Assembly (NCBI RefSeq): GCF_001280595.1 | Contig: NZ_LITU01000078.1 | Span: 143,455 to 207,454 of the forward strand | Source: Paenibacillus xylanivorans | GTDB taxonomy: Bacteria > Bacillota > Bacilli > Paenibacillales > Paenibacillaceae | DNA: 64,000 nucleotides | Reading direction: 5' to 3' | Part shown: piece by piece, positions 9,275-18,686 of the stretch | Layout of the letters: each line of letters starts with the position of its first letter | Numbering within the stretch: position 1 is the first letter of the stretch | Translations under genes and position numbers: made by a program | Notes under the pieces: model-generated | The model's database searches: none | What the model was told of the DNA's origin: nothing | What the model saw: only the letters and a program-made list of their open reading frames with translations

Positions 9275-9859
9275 ATGATGGCTCCGATTGACAGGAGACA
9301 GCAGGTCATTCATGCAGCCGCGCAGTCTTTTGCCATGTTTGGATACAAGGCAACCACGATGGATCAGGTAGCGAAGATTGCGAACGTTGGCAAGGGAACG
9401 ATCTATACGTTCTTTACGAATAAGGAACAATTGTTTGATCAGATTTTGGTGGAAGTCATTCAGGAAATGAAAAATATTGCTCATCGTGAAGTTCATCAGG
9501 AAAGTGCTTTTTTTGATAATCTGTTTCGTGTGCTTGATTCATTGCTGGAGTTTCGCCGTGATCACGATTTGCTGGTTAAATTGTCCCAGGAGCTTAAGGA
9601 TTTTGGAACTCTTCAGGCCAAGGAAGGTTTGGAGAAAGTGGAGAAAGTCATCTCTGATTTTCTGGCACAGGAGCTAGAGAAGGCAAGGAGCAACGGAGAG
9701 ATTCGTGACTGTGATCCACAGGTAGTAGCCTTTATGATGATTCGTTTGTACATTGCCCTCACCTCAGATTGGAGCAAGCAACACGAGCCGCTGAGCAAAG
9801 AGGAAATCAAGGATTACTTTCGCCTTTTCTTAATGGAAGGAATTGCTGCCGCAACGTAA
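9275..9859 (+). CDS. TetR/AcrR family transcriptional regulator
   Basis: 194 residues. The N-terminal helix-turn-helix (about 10-56) contains AAAQSFAMFGYKATTMDQVA and GKGTIYTFFTNKEQLF, standard for TetR proteins. The remainder is the helical ligand-binding and dimerisation domain. AGGAGG at 9265-9270 is 4 nt from the ATG at 9275 and 7 nt from a second ATG at 9278, so the latter may be used. It precedes a YhgE/Pip gene, the same arrangement as yhgD-yhgE in Bacillus. Matching inverted repeats before both genes suggest it represses itself and that membrane protein. Confidence 0.9.
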   Translation: MMAPIDRRQQVIHAAAQSFAMFGYKATTMDQVAKIANVGKGTIYTFFTNKEQLFDQILVEVIQEMKNIAHREVHQESAFFDNLFRVLDSLLEFRRDHDLLVKLSQELKDFGTLQAKEGLEKVEKVISDFLAQELEKARSNGEIRDCDPQVVAFMMIRLYIALTSDWSKQHEPLSKEEIKDYFRLFLMEGIAAAT

Positions 9860-9913
9860 CCCGAATTTATTCTACTATAATATGGGTTAATTATAAGCAT
9901 GCAGGCAGTGAGG

Positions 9914-9940
9914 CTTGTCGAGAGACAGGTTTGTTTTTTT
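9914..9940 (+). terminator. terminator after the TetR gene
   Basis: CTTGTC and GACAGG form a 6-bp stem (one G-T pair) closed by a GAGA tetraloop, followed by TTTGTTTTTTT. It implies that the downstream YhgE-like gene has its own promoter. Confidence 0.65.
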
Positions 9941-9945
9941 GCCCT

Positions 9946-9976
9946 GAAGTGACCGTTTGAGGAAAGTGGTCACTTC
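9946..9976. promoter_or_regulatory. inverted repeat, probable TetR operator 2
   Basis: GAAGTGACC and GGTCACTTC are perfect 9-bp arms separated by 13 nt, the same core and spacing as 9214-9240. It lies 90 bp before the YhgE-like start codon. A terminator reading is less likely because no T run follows. Confidence 0.6.
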
Positions 9977-10065
9977 GTGTTTCGGTAATTTTTCGTAACA
10001 AAACAAATTAATTTCATTTTGGTTATTCTGCTCATAGAGCAGAGAGAACAAGGGGAGAAAATAAC

Positions 10066-12348
10066 ATGAAATCTTTATCCGTGTTTTTCAAGGATGTGGG
10101 ATCGGCCGTGAGAAACCCAAAGGTGTTGATCCCCGTTATTGCCATTTTGTTTATTCCGATTCTATATAGCGGTATCTATTTGGCTGCTTACTGGGACCCA
10201 TATGGTCATGTCGATGAAATGCCGGTGGCAGTTGTTAACCTTGATAAAGGTGCAGAGCTGGAGGGCAAATCATTGCATGTCGGTAGTGACCTTGTCGATG
10301 AACTGAAGAAGAATGCAGATTTTAAATGGGACTTTGTCAGTGCCAGCCAAGCCAAAGAAGGCATGGAAAACGACAAGTATTATATGCAAATTACGATCCC
10401 GGAAAACTTTTCATCCCAGGCAACCACGTTGCTTGATGACAAGCCAGAGCCGGCTGATCTGATCTACGAACCGAATGGAAATTACAGCTTCGTGGGTGCG
10501 CAGATTGGCAAGACGGCCATCAAGGATCTGAAAGCGAAGGTTTCGGCCAAAGTAACGGAATCTTATGCGGAGACACTGCTCGACAAGTTTTCCGAAGTAT
10601 CGGACGGATTGGCTGAAGCTGGCGACGGCGCAGGAGATTTGAATACCGGCGCAGGCAAGCTGGATGATGGAGCTGTGAAGCTCAAAGATAATCTGGCGAA
10701 GCTGGCATCCGGAACATTGGAGCTTCAGGATGGCTTGTCTCCATTAAGTGATGGTGTCAATGCACTGCACACGGGTGCAACCAAACTTGAAAGTGGAACA
10801 TCGAACCTGGTATCCGGTTTGCAGCAGCTTCAAACGGCGGCAACAAGCCAGCTTCAGAGCGGTGCAGACCAGTTGAAGGACGGCAGTGCCAAGCTGGAAA
10901 CCGGACTGAAGTCTTCCGTGGATGGAGCAGGCAAGCTGAAAGCGGGTCTGCAATCGTCTGAGCAGGGCAGTGCGAAGCTGTCTGAGGGTCTGCAAAGCGC
11001 AGTGCAAGGCAGCGGCACATTGGCCACTGGCCTGCAATCGGCAGTAGATGGCAGCAGCAAGGTTGCTGACGGTGCTCAGAGCGTTGCTGACGGGTTGAAG
11101 CAGCTTGCTGCATCCAACCCTGAACTGGCAGCTAGTGAGGATGTACAGAAGCTGCTGGCAGCCAGTTCAGCAGTTGCCGAAGGCAGTAAGCAACTGCATG
11201 AGAGCGAACAGAAGCTCGCGCAAGGTGCAGATCAACTGCACCAGGGCAATCAGCAACTGGCAGCAGGTGCGTCCGAGCTGCATGGAGGCCAAGAGCAGCT
11301 TCTGACGGGTGCGAATCAGTTGGTGGATGGCCAGCAGCAATTGCTGGCGGGCGCTGGACAGCTTAGCCAGGGCGGAGCGAAGCTCTCCGATGGTCTGAAG
11401 CAGTTTAGCGGCAAGTTGGGCGAAGCTGCAAGTGGTGGTACATTGCTCGCAGATGGAGCCAAGCAACTGGGCTCGGGAACCACAGCCCTGCAAACGGGTG
11501 TAGGTAAGCTGAGCGGTGGCGTGAGTTCACTCACGGACGGCTCCAAACAACTCGGTGACGGTGCAGGCAAGCTGGCGGACGGTTTAACTGAGCTAAAAGA
11601 TGGCTCAAGCGAACTGGCTACCAAGCTGAATGATGCGGCTCAGAAAACGTCAGAAGTCAAAAAGACAGACGATGTGGTGAACATGTTCGCCGAGCCTGTG
11701 AATACGTCCGAGAACACAACAGAGAACGTAAGTAATTACGGTACAGGTTTGACACCGTTCTTCCTGTCCATCGGTTTGTTTGTTGGATCGCTGATTTCAA
11801 CGATTGTTTTGAAAATGCGGGAAACTTCCGTACCGGGCGCAACCGGGTGGAACCGTTTTGTGAGCCGTACTCTCGTATTCGGATTTGTGAGCATTATTCA
11901 ATCCGTGATCGTGGCAAGCTTCATGTTGTACGGTCTTGGTCTGGAAACACACAGCGTACCGCTGTTCTATCTGTTCACGATCTTCACGGGACTGACCTTT
12001 ATGTTTATTGTTCAGGCTCTCGTAACCTGGCTTGACTTGCCAGGGCGTTATGTTGTCATCCTATTATTGGTCTTCCAACTTGCAGCAAGTGCGGGAACCT
12101 TCCCAGTAGAGCTGATTCCGTCATGGCTACAGGCATTTAGCCCTTGGTTGCCAATGACGCACAGCATCATGGGCTTCAAAGCAGTTGTATCAAGTGGCAA
12201 TTTCGATGTGATGTGGCATCAGGTCGGCATTCTGGCAATCTATGCAGGTGTATCTGTGCTGCTGACATTGGCTTTCTTTCTTTGGAACGGCAGACGTCGC
12301 AAAAAAGAAGTCGAAGTGGCTGAATCCGGTCAAGTTGTGACGGCATAA
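10066..12348 (+). CDS. YhgE/Pip domain membrane protein (ABC-2-type fold)
   Basis: 760 residues. One transmembrane helix sits near the N-terminus (about 20-40). A large extracytoplasmic region follows, of which about residues 190-520 are built from short periodic units of the type L-x-x-G-A/S-x-x-L, rich in Gly, Ser, Gln and Leu. About six transmembrane helices close the protein (about 565-745). This is the layout of YhgE/Pip and EsaA-like proteins: phage infection proteins, type VII secretion accessories and putative efflux components. AAGGGGAGA before the ATG supports the start. The linked TetR regulator suggests inducible expression by a small molecule. The transported substrate is unknown. 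Confidence 0.88.
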   Translation: MKSLSVFFKDVGSAVRNPKVLIPVIAILFIPILYSGIYLAAYWDPYGHVDEMPVAVVNLDKGAELEGKSLHVGSDLVDELKKNADFKWDFVSASQAKEGMENDKYYMQITIPENFSSQATTLLDDKPEPADLIYEPNGNYSFVGAQIGKTAIKDLKAKVSAKVTESYAETLLDKFSEVSDGLAEAGDGAGDLNTGAGKLDDGAVKLKDNLAKLASGTLELQDGLSPLSDGVNALHTGATKLESGTSNLVSGLQQLQTAATSQLQSGADQLKDGSAKLETGLKSSVDGAGKLKAGLQSSEQGSAKLSEGLQSAVQGSGTLATGLQSAVDGSSKVADGAQSVADGLKQLAASNPELAASEDVQKLLAASSAVAEGSKQLHESEQKLAQGADQLHQGNQQLAAGASELHGGQEQLLTGANQLVDGQQQLLAGAGQLSQGGAKLSDGLKQFSGKLGEAASGGTLLADGAKQLGSGTTALQTGVGKLSGGVSSLTDGSKQLGDGAGKLADGLTELKDGSSELATKLNDAAQKTSEVKKTDDVVNMFAEPVNTSENTTENVSNYGTGLTPFFLSIGLFVGSLISTIVLKMRETSVPGATGWNRFVSRTLVFGFVSIIQSVIVASFMLYGLGLETHSVPLFYLFTIFTGLTFMFIVQALVTWLDLPGRYVVILLLVFQLAASAGTFPVELIPSWLQAFSPWLPMTHSIMGFKAVVSSGNFDVMWHQVGILAIYAGVSVLLTLAFFLWNGRRRKKEVEVAESGQVVTA

Positions 12349-12434
12349 GCTGAATTGGCTCGGAACAGGACAAAATATTGAAAATAAACATTGAACTCAA
12401 GTATCAAAATTATGCAATATAGTAGTCAAATAGT

Positions 12435-12475
12435 GCAAAGAGTCTGTGACCTGAAAATGGGTTGCAGACTCTTTT
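12435..12475 (+). terminator. terminator after the YhgE-like gene
   Basis: AAAGAGTCTGTGACC pairs with GGTTGCAGACTCTTT (one mismatch) across an 8-nt loop, followed by TTTTTGT. Confidence 0.85.
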
Positions 12476-12709
12476 TGTATACAAATGTATAGGGAAGTAG
12501 ATAATCGCTGGAATATGGCATGAGAAATTGGACGAACTATGGATAAACGCAGGCCACATATGGAATGATTTTCTTTTGTCAGCAATTAAAATTAGTTGTA
12601 CTCTGACATAAAATGTGTATAATTATTCGAAAAAGAGATGAATTTTAGCATCATCACACTAAAGCTGTACTGCAAAACATTTCTTATCAGAGGTATTAAA
12701 AAGTTTAAA

Positions 12710-12738
12710 TTGCGCTGATGTTAGGTCGGTGTTAAAAT
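12710..12738 (+). promoter_or_regulatory. sigma-A promoter of the glutamate synthase gene
   Basis: TTGCGC (12710-12715), exactly 17 nt, then TAAAAT (12733-12738). It places the transcript start near 12745, about 280 nt before the gltB start codon. Confidence 0.6.
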
Positions 12739-12744
12739 AATAGA

Positions 12745-13023
12745 ACTATATCAAAAAACGTCGCTCCATATCAGTGACCGTGCCAGCGGTTGCGTGTTGT
12801 TATACCAAGCTGTTTGCCGGATGATCCGGATCAGCTCATCTCATGGATGGCCTCTATCGCAATAGCAGCACTTATAAGATTGACAGCTCTTATTGCTGTC
12901 GCCCTCGTTCATCTAGCAGGCGATTGTTCATATCGAAAACGCCCGCTCCTCCCGATTCATTGTTGCTTGTTGCCTATGTTCTTGATCTTTCCGAAATACT
13001 TCATTATAGAAAGGTTGCGTTCC
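12745..13023 (+). other. long 5' leader of gltB
   Basis: About 280 nt of untranslated leader. It includes a perfect hairpin, GACAGC-TCTTATT-GCTGTC, at 12882-12900 and a short CCGG-ATGAT-CCGG hairpin near 12819. The gltB frame stays open through the leader to 12790, but those extra 78 codons have no ribosome binding site and resemble no glutamate synthase. I do not recognise a known riboswitch class here, and neither hairpin has a T run. Confidence 0.45.
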
Positions 13024-16000
13024 ATGAGACACATCGGATTACCTCCTAAACAGGGTCTGTACGACCCACAGTTCGAAAAAGACGCATGCGGAATGGGTTT
13101 TGTTGCCAACATCAAAGGAGTACCTTCACACGACATCGTTAGTCAGGCACTGACCATGCTCAGTAACATGGAACACCGCGGAGGACAGGGCAGTGAGCCG
13201 AATTCCGGTGACGGAGCCGGTATCTTGATCCAGATTCCACATCGCTATTTTGCGCAGGAAGCGGACCGTCTTGGTTTTGCATTACCTGAACAGGGTTTCT
13301 ATGGCGTAGGGATGTTGTTCCTTTCACAGGACCCTGTCATTCGCAGTGCGCATGAAGAGAGCCTTAAGAAGATCATCGAAGAAGAAGGCCAGACATTCCT
13401 GGGTTTCCGTGACGTGCCTACGTTTGATGAGATGCTGGGACGTTCTGCGCTTGCAGCGAAGCCTTATGTACGTCAGGTGTTCATTGGAAGATCGGCAGAA
13501 GTTAAGGATGAATTGGGATTTGAACGGAAGTTGTACATCATTCGCAGACGTGCTGAGTTGGCTATTCGTTACTCGGCGGATGAAGCAGAAGGTGGTTCGT
13601 TCTACCTGCCAAGCCTGTCCTGTCGCAAAATTGTCTACAAAGGCATGCTGACAACTGAACAGGTAGGACAGTTCTATCTGGATCTTCAGGAAGATCTCGT
13701 GGAATCAGCGATAGCGCTGGTTCACTCCCGTTTCAGTACGAATACATTCCCAAGCTGGGAACGTGCCCACCCGTATCGCTTCATGATCCACAACGGTGAG
13801 ATCAATACGATGCGTGGTAACGTGAACTGGATGCATGCCCGGCAGTCGCTGTTCGAGAGCGAATTGTTCGGTAACGACATCTCAAAAGTAAAACCGGTTA
13901 TCAATCCGGATGGTTCGGATACAGCGATGTTTGATAACACACTGGAGTTCCTGTATCTGAGTGGCCGTTCGTTGCCACATGTGGCGATGATGATGGTTCC
14001 TGAACCTTGGAGTACAGATGAGGGAATGGACCCTGCCAAAAAGGCATTCTATGAATACCACAGCACAATGATGGAGCCTTGGGATGGACCGGCAGCAATG
14101 GCCTTTACCGACGGTTTGCAGATTGGTGCAACACTTGACCGGAATGGTCTGCGTCCTGCACGTTACTATGTAACGAAGGATGACCGTATTATTTTATCTT
14201 CTGAGGTTGGGGTACTTGATATTGCTCCTGAAGAAATCCTCTATAAAGACCGCCTGCGTCCAGGACGTATGCTGCTTGTCGATACACAACAAGGACGTAT
14301 CATCGCGGATGAGGAAGTGAAGGCTCTCATTGCAGCCGAGAATCCGTATCAGGATTGGCTCGATGAGCATCTGATGGATCTGAATGAGCTTCCCGATGCA
14401 CCGGAACTGCCTGATCCAAAACATGATAACGTGACCCAGCTTCAGCTGGCTTATGGATATACATTTGAAGAATTGCGCAAAGTGTTGGAGCCTATGGCTT
14501 CTACAGGTATGGAAGCTACAGGTTCCATGGGTTATGATGCACCGCTGGCGGTTCTGTCGGATCGTCCGCAACGTCTGTACAACTATTTTAAGCAGATGTT
14601 TGCACAAGTTACCAATCCACCGATCGATGCGATTCGTGAAGAGATTGTAACGTCTACGGCAACAACGATCGGGCCGGAGCGTAACCTGTTGAATCCTGAA
14701 CCGGAGAGCTGTCGTCAGATTCGTTTGGATACACCGGTACTGTCTAATGAGGATTTTGCGAAGATTCGCCACGTTCGTCGTCCGGGCTTCCGCTCGATGA
14801 CGATTCCGATCTTCTTTACAGCAAAAGAGGGCGCAGAAGGACTTCGCAAAGCGATGGAACTGCTCTTCGAAGCTGCGGACCGTGTCATCGACAAAGGTCA
14901 TAACATTTTGATCCTGTCTGACCGTGGCGTGGACGCTGAGAATGCCGCTATTCCTGCATTGCTGGCTGTAGCAGGTTTGCATCACCATCTGATTCGTCAG
15001 GGGACGAGAACCAAAGTTAGTATCATGCTCGAATCAGCAGAACCGCGTGATATTCATCACTACGCATTGCTGCTGGGCTACGGCGTAAGTGCCGTGAACC
15101 CGTATCTGGCGTTTGAAACGTTGGATGACATGATTCAGCAAGGGCTGCTGCGCGGTATCTCTCATGATAAGGCTGTGAAGAACTATATCAAGGCTGCGAC
15201 CAAAGGGGTTATTAAAGTCCTGTCCAAGATGGGGATCTCAACGATTCAATCCTATCGCGGTGCACAGATTTTCGAAGCAGTGGGTCTGAAAACGGATTTC
15301 GTTGACCGTTACTTTACTTGGACACCTTCCCGAATTGGCGGGATTGGTCTGGAAGAAGTGGCTGCCGAAGCATTGACTCATCACAACCGTGCCTTTACGG
15401 ACAAAGATGGCAATGACAAAGTACTGGATTCTGGCGGGGAATACCAATGGCGTAACGACGGAGAAGAGCATCTGTTCAATCCGCAAACGATCCATACACT
15501 GCAACATGCAGTACGTACTGGCGATTACAAACTGTATAAAAAGTATTCCAAACTTGTGCAAGGCGAAAATGATCAGTTGCTGACCATTCGCTCCATGCTG
15601 AAACTGAAACCGGTCGGCCCTGCGATTTCTTTGGAAGAAGTGGAATCCGTGGAAGACATTATGCGCCGTTTCAAAACAGGGGCAATGTCCTTCGGTTCAA
15701 TCAGCAAAGAGGCACACGAAGATCTCGCTATTGCGATGAACCGTGTTGGTGGTAAATCCAATACAGGTGAGGGCGGAGAAGATCCGGCTCGCTTCATTAA
15801 AGATAGTAACGGTGATTCTCGTCGCAGTGCGATCAAACAGGTGGCATCCGGACGTTTTGGTGTAACATCCAACTATCTGGTCAATGCCGACGAGATTCAG
15901 ATCAAGATGGCACAGGGAGCAAAACCGGGTGAAGGTGGACAGCTGCCTGGACGTAAGGTATACCCTTGGGTTGCTGAGGTTCGTGGATCAACACCGGGTG

Positions 16001-17622
16001 TAGGTCTGATCTCTCCGCCACCGCACCATGATATCTACTCGATTGAGGATCTGGCTGAGTTGATCTATGACTTGAAAAATGCCAATCCACGTGCAGAGAT
16101 TAACGTTAAATTGGTATCCGAAGTCGGCGTTGGAACGATCGCGGCTGGCGTAGCCAAAGGTCGTGCCGATATCATCCTCGTCAGCGGTTATGACGGTGGT
16201 ACAGGTGCATCCCCGCAAGGCTCGATTCGCCACGCAGGAATGCCTTGGGAGCTGGGTCTTGCGGAGACGCATCAAACGTTGATGCTGAACAATCTGCGTG
16301 ACCGTGTCGTTCTGGAAACAGACGGTAAAATGCTGAATGGTCGTGACTTGGCCATCGCTGCTTTACTCGGAGCTGAGGAGTATGGATTCTCTACAGCACC
16401 ACTCGTTGCACTCGGCTGTATCATGATGCGTGTCTGCCAGATGGATACATGTCCAGTAGGTGTAGCGACACAAAACCCTGAATTGCGTAAAAATTACACG
16501 GGAGATCCTGCTCATGTCGTCAACTTCATGCGTTTTGTTGCTGAAGATGTTCGTGAAATCATGGCAGATCTTGGCTTCCGTACCATTCAGGAAATGGTGG
16601 GCCGTACTGATTGTCTTGAAACAGTAGAGGCAGTAGACCACTGGAAGAAGAAAGGTGTAGATCTGTCCGTATTACTGCATGTGCCTGAAATGCCGGAAGG
16701 CTCTGCACGTTACCGTACACAGCATCAAAACCACCAATTGGAAGAAACGCTGGATATGCAGCAGTTGCTCCCATTGGCACAACCTGCGCTTGAATCCGGT
16801 CAACCGGTTGAAGCGGTGCTTCCAATTACCAACGTAAACCGTGCAGTAGGTACCATTTTGGGTAGCGAAATTACGCGCAAATATGGAATTGCAGGATTGC
16901 CGGAAGATACGGTTCAATTCAAATTTGTCGGCTCTGCTGGACAAAGCTTTGGGGCCTTTGTACCTAAAGGTATGACATTGACCGTTGAAGGGGATTCCAA
17001 TGACTATGTAGGTAAAGGGTTGTCCGGAGGTAAACTGATCGTCATGCCTTCACCAAAAGCCACATTTGATGCCGAAGATAACATCATCATTGGTAACACC
17101 GCTCTATATGGGGCAACCAGTGGTGAAGCCTATATTCGTGGTATCGCCGGGGAGCGGTTTGCTGTACGGAACTCGGGTGCCAAAGTGGTTGTTGAAGGTG
17201 TAGGTGACCATGGTTGTGAGTACATGACGGGTGGACGTGTCGTCGTTCTGGGTGATACAGGTCGTAACTTTGCAGCCGGGATGTCCGGCGGTATTGCTTA
17301 TGTGTATGATCCAAAAGGCACATTCCTGAAACGTTGTAATCTGGAAATGGTACTTTTGGAGCGTATCGAAGATGTCTCTGAGAGTGCAGATCTGCGGGGC
17401 ATGATTCAACGCCACGTTGCGAATACAGGCAGTGCGGCGGGTCAGCGCATTCTGGATAACTGGCAGCAATCTGTAGAGCAATTTGTTCGGGTTATTCCGA
17501 AGGACTTCAAACGAATGACCGAGCAAATCGAACGGATTCAGGCAACGGGCCTGACCGGAGAGGCTGCTTTGCTGGCTGCTTTTGAAGCCAACATGCGTGA
17601 ACTTGCACGTGCAGGAGGTTAA
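13024..17622 (+). CDS. gltB: glutamate synthase (NADPH) large subunit
   Basis: 1532 residues, full length for the large subunit. It combines glutamine and 2-oxoglutarate to give two glutamates. The N-terminal class II amidotransferase has its nucleophile at Cys22 (EKDACGMGF), so residues 1-21 are a propeptide to be cleaved. The central and FMN domains follow, with the 3Fe-4S ligands Cys1132, Cys1138 and Cys1143 (GCIMMRVCQMDTCPVG), then the C-terminal glycine-rich beta-helix domain. AAAGGTT precedes the ATG at 13024. The small subunit gltD, normally adjacent, is not in this window, so it must lie elsewhere. A terminator follows directly. Confidence 0.97.
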   Translation: MRHIGLPPKQGLYDPQFEKDACGMGFVANIKGVPSHDIVSQALTMLSNMEHRGGQGSEPNSGDGAGILIQIPHRYFAQEADRLGFALPEQGFYGVGMLFLSQDPVIRSAHEESLKKIIEEEGQTFLGFRDVPTFDEMLGRSALAAKPYVRQVFIGRSAEVKDELGFERKLYIIRRRAELAIRYSADEAEGGSFYLPSLSCRKIVYKGMLTTEQVGQFYLDLQEDLVESAIALVHSRFSTNTFPSWERAHPYRFMIHNGEINTMRGNVNWMHARQSLFESELFGNDISKVKPVINPDGSDTAMFDNTLEFLYLSGRSLPHVAMMMVPEPWSTDEGMDPAKKAFYEYHSTMMEPWDGPAAMAFTDGLQIGATLDRNGLRPARYYVTKDDRIILSSEVGVLDIAPEEILYKDRLRPGRMLLVDTQQGRIIADEEVKALIAAENPYQDWLDEHLMDLNELPDAPELPDPKHDNVTQLQLAYGYTFEELRKVLEPMASTGMEATGSMGYDAPLAVLSDRPQRLYNYFKQMFAQVTNPPIDAIREEIVTSTATTIGPERNLLNPEPESCRQIRLDTPVLSNEDFAKIRHVRRPGFRSMTIPIFFTAKEGAEGLRKAMELLFEAADRVIDKGHNILILSDRGVDAENAAIPALLAVAGLHHHLIRQGTRTKVSIMLESAEPRDIHHYALLLGYGVSAVNPYLAFETLDDMIQQGLLRGISHDKAVKNYIKAATKGVIKVLSKMGISTIQSYRGAQIFEAVGLKTDFVDRYFTWTPSRIGGIGLEEVAAEALTHHNRAFTDKDGNDKVLDSGGEYQWRNDGEEHLFNPQTIHTLQHAVRTGDYKLYKKYSKLVQGENDQLLTIRSMLKLKPVGPAISLEEVESVEDIMRRFKTGAMSFGSISKEAHEDLAIAMNRVGGKSNTGEGGEDPARFIKDSNGDSRRSAIKQVASGRFGVTSNYLVNADEIQIKMAQGAKPGEGGQLPGRKVYPWVAEVRGSTPGVGLISPPPHHDIYSIEDLAELIYDLKNANPRAEINVKLVSEVGVGTIAAGVAKGRADIILVSGYDGGTGASPQGSIRHAGMPWELGLAETHQTLMLNNLRDRVVLETDGKMLNGRDLAIAALLGAEEYGFSTAPLVALGCIMMRVCQMDTCPVGVATQNPELRKNYTGDPAHVVNFMRFVAEDVREIMADLGFRTIQEMVGRTDCLETVEAVDHWKKKGVDLSVLLHVPEMPEGSARYRTQHQNHQLEETLDMQQLLPLAQPALESGQPVEAVLPITNVNRAVGTILGSEITRKYGIAGLPEDTVQFKFVGSAGQSFGAFVPKGMTLTVEGDSNDYVGKGLSGGKLIVMPSPKATFDAEDNIIIGNTALYGATSGEAYIRGIAGERFAVRNSGAKVVVEGVGDHGCEYMTGGRVVVLGDTGRNFAAGMSGGIAYVYDPKGTFLKRCNLEMVLLERIEDVSESADLRGMIQRHVANTGSAAGQRILDNWQQSVEQFVRVIPKDFKRMTEQIERIQATGLTGEAALLAAFEANMRELARAGG

Positions 17623-17663
17623 TATATTCCAGTTCGAGTGCATGAACGGGTTGTATTAAGAAT

Positions 17664-17714
17664 AATAGGAGCTTTATGGCGGCCAATGAGGCGCTGTAGA
17701 GCTCCTATTTGGTT
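17664..17714 (+). terminator. terminator of gltB
   Basis: AATAGGAGCT pairs with AGCTCCTATT across a long, partly paired loop, followed by TTGGTTTT. It lies 40 bp after the gltB stop. Confidence 0.75.
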
Positions 17715-17843
17715 TTCGACAAAATTAGAACCCGTACAAAAAACGCTATCGCCATGAGACGACAACATTGAGGAACTTTCTCAAGTATAATAAGGCTAGT
17801 TTTGGAGTGCAGGGAAAGTATAAAGATAAGAGAGGTTAGCGGA

Positions 17844-17999
17844 ATGAATATGAAGCAACCAAACAGGGGCGATCGTAAGCCGAAAGGTAAACCAGTCGAA
17901 GCAACCCAGATGGACATCATGAAAGTTTTACTGCAATGTGGAATCGACCCGGAGCGTTGGAACCATTTCGCATCCTCCGACAACAACAAGCGCGCTTGA
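17844..17999 (+). CDS. small hypothetical protein (51 aa)
   Basis: A short, basic, hydrophilic protein: Lys/Arg/Pro-rich at the N-terminus, then a probable amphipathic helix (ATQMDIMKVLLQCGIDPERW). AGAGG at 8 nt precedes the ATG at 17844; a second ATG lies two codons on. It lies between a terminator and a convergent regulator gene, so it appears to be its own unit. I do not recognise a family. The good ribosome binding site and non-random composition make it likely real. Confidence 0.5.
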   Translation: MNMKQPNRGDRKPKGKPVEATQMDIMKVLLQCGIDPERWNHFASSDNNKRA

Positions 18000-18045
18000 C
18001 AACACATTAACAAGCATAGAATAGATGGAGGAAAATCAAGACATA

Positions 18046-18096
18046 AAAAAAGCCCAGAAACCGGAGAATGATATTTCTCGGTACTGGGTCTTCTTT
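18046..18096 (-). terminator. terminator of the XRE regulator gene
   Basis: On the minus strand an imperfect hairpin (AAGACCCAGTACCGAGAAA with TTCTCCGGTTTCTGGGCTT) is followed by a long T run. It sits just beyond the regulator stop codon. Confidence 0.8.
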
Positions 18097-18102
18097 GCGG
18101 GT

Positions 18103-18471
18103 TTAATCCATACTGCGTTCCATGCGGACAAAAGCAATAAAACGACGTGCCTCTTCTTCTGTTAAGGGTTTGCCATCAATCATCAGGCCGAAGCGTTCCA
18201 ACACTTCCTTATCTGATAATTCAAGGGCGTCGACAAATTCCCTTACGTCCTCATCCATCACGACATCACTTTGTTTCGTCCTTCCAATGAGATAATCAAT
18301 GGATACGCCAAAGATGTCAGCAAGTCTCGTTAACACTTCGAAATCCGGTTTGCGTCGGTTTTTCTCGTAGTGGGAGAGAGCAGCTCTTGTAATATGAATG
18401 GAGCTCGCAAGTTCTTCTTGAGTAAGTCCCCGCTGTTCCCTTAATTCAGCAATGCGATTTCCGTAGCTCAT
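18103..18471 (-). CDS. XRE-family transcriptional regulator
   Basis: 122 residues. The N-terminal Cro/C1-type helix-turn-helix (about 5-60) has IAELREQRGLTQEELASS, ITRAALSHYEKNRRKPD and LADIFGVSIDYLIGR. The C-terminal 55 residues are acidic and helical and probably serve dimerisation. This is the layout of SinR/SlrR-like and phage-type repressors, but identity to SinR cannot be claimed. It is divergent from the exopolysaccharide locus, and two 15-bp palindromes lie in the shared intergenic region. The same palindrome precedes the unit at 40072. It is therefore a plausible repressor of both. Confidence 0.88.
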   Translation of the reverse strand: MSYGNRIAELREQRGLTQEELASSIHITRAALSHYEKNRRKPDFEVLTRLADIFGVSIDYLIGRTKQSDVVMDEDVREFVDALELSDKEVLERFGLMIDGKPLTEEEARRFIAFVRMERSMD

Positions 18472-18646
18472 ATGCTATTTCCCCCTGAACGCCATCAAAT
18501 ATATATTGAAACAATCCTGAGCCAAGTGTTTGATCAGGGCAGCTTTCCTGCATCATCGTAACGCCTTATTAGTCCTAGTTGTATATAGGTCTGTCTAAGG
18601 ACATCTCATATTGTCGTAAATCAAAAGAACCATGTCCAAATACTGC

Positions 18647-18675
18647 TTGACATGATACAAATTGTATCGTAAATT
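18647..18675 (+). promoter_or_regulatory. sigma-A promoter at the head of the polysaccharide locus
   Basis: A perfect TTGACA (18647-18652), 17 nt, then TAAATT (18670-18675). The whole spacer is occupied by the palindrome at 18654-18668, so bound repressor would exclude RNA polymerase. It reads toward the gene at 18805, about 125 nt away. The rest of the 18472-18804 gap must hold the divergent regulator promoter, which I could not place. Confidence 0.7.
18654..18668. promoter_or_regulatory. 15-bp palindrome, probable XRE operator A
   Basis: GATACAAATTGTATC is a perfect palindrome about its central A, placed between -35 and -10. A 13/15 copy lies 33 bp downstream and a 14/15 copy lies at 39992-40006. 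Confidence 0.7.
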
Positions 18676-18686
18676 GGACGTATGGA

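Noticed and set aside
10744..11624. Several minus-strand open frames in the YhgE-like gene
   Set aside because: They mirror the repetitive Leu/Gly coding of the real gene; no ribosome binding sites and repetitive products.
12790..13023. 78-codon N-terminal extension of glutamate synthase
   Set aside because: The class II amidotransferase propeptide is short and starts at the ATG at 13024; no ribosome binding site at 12790.
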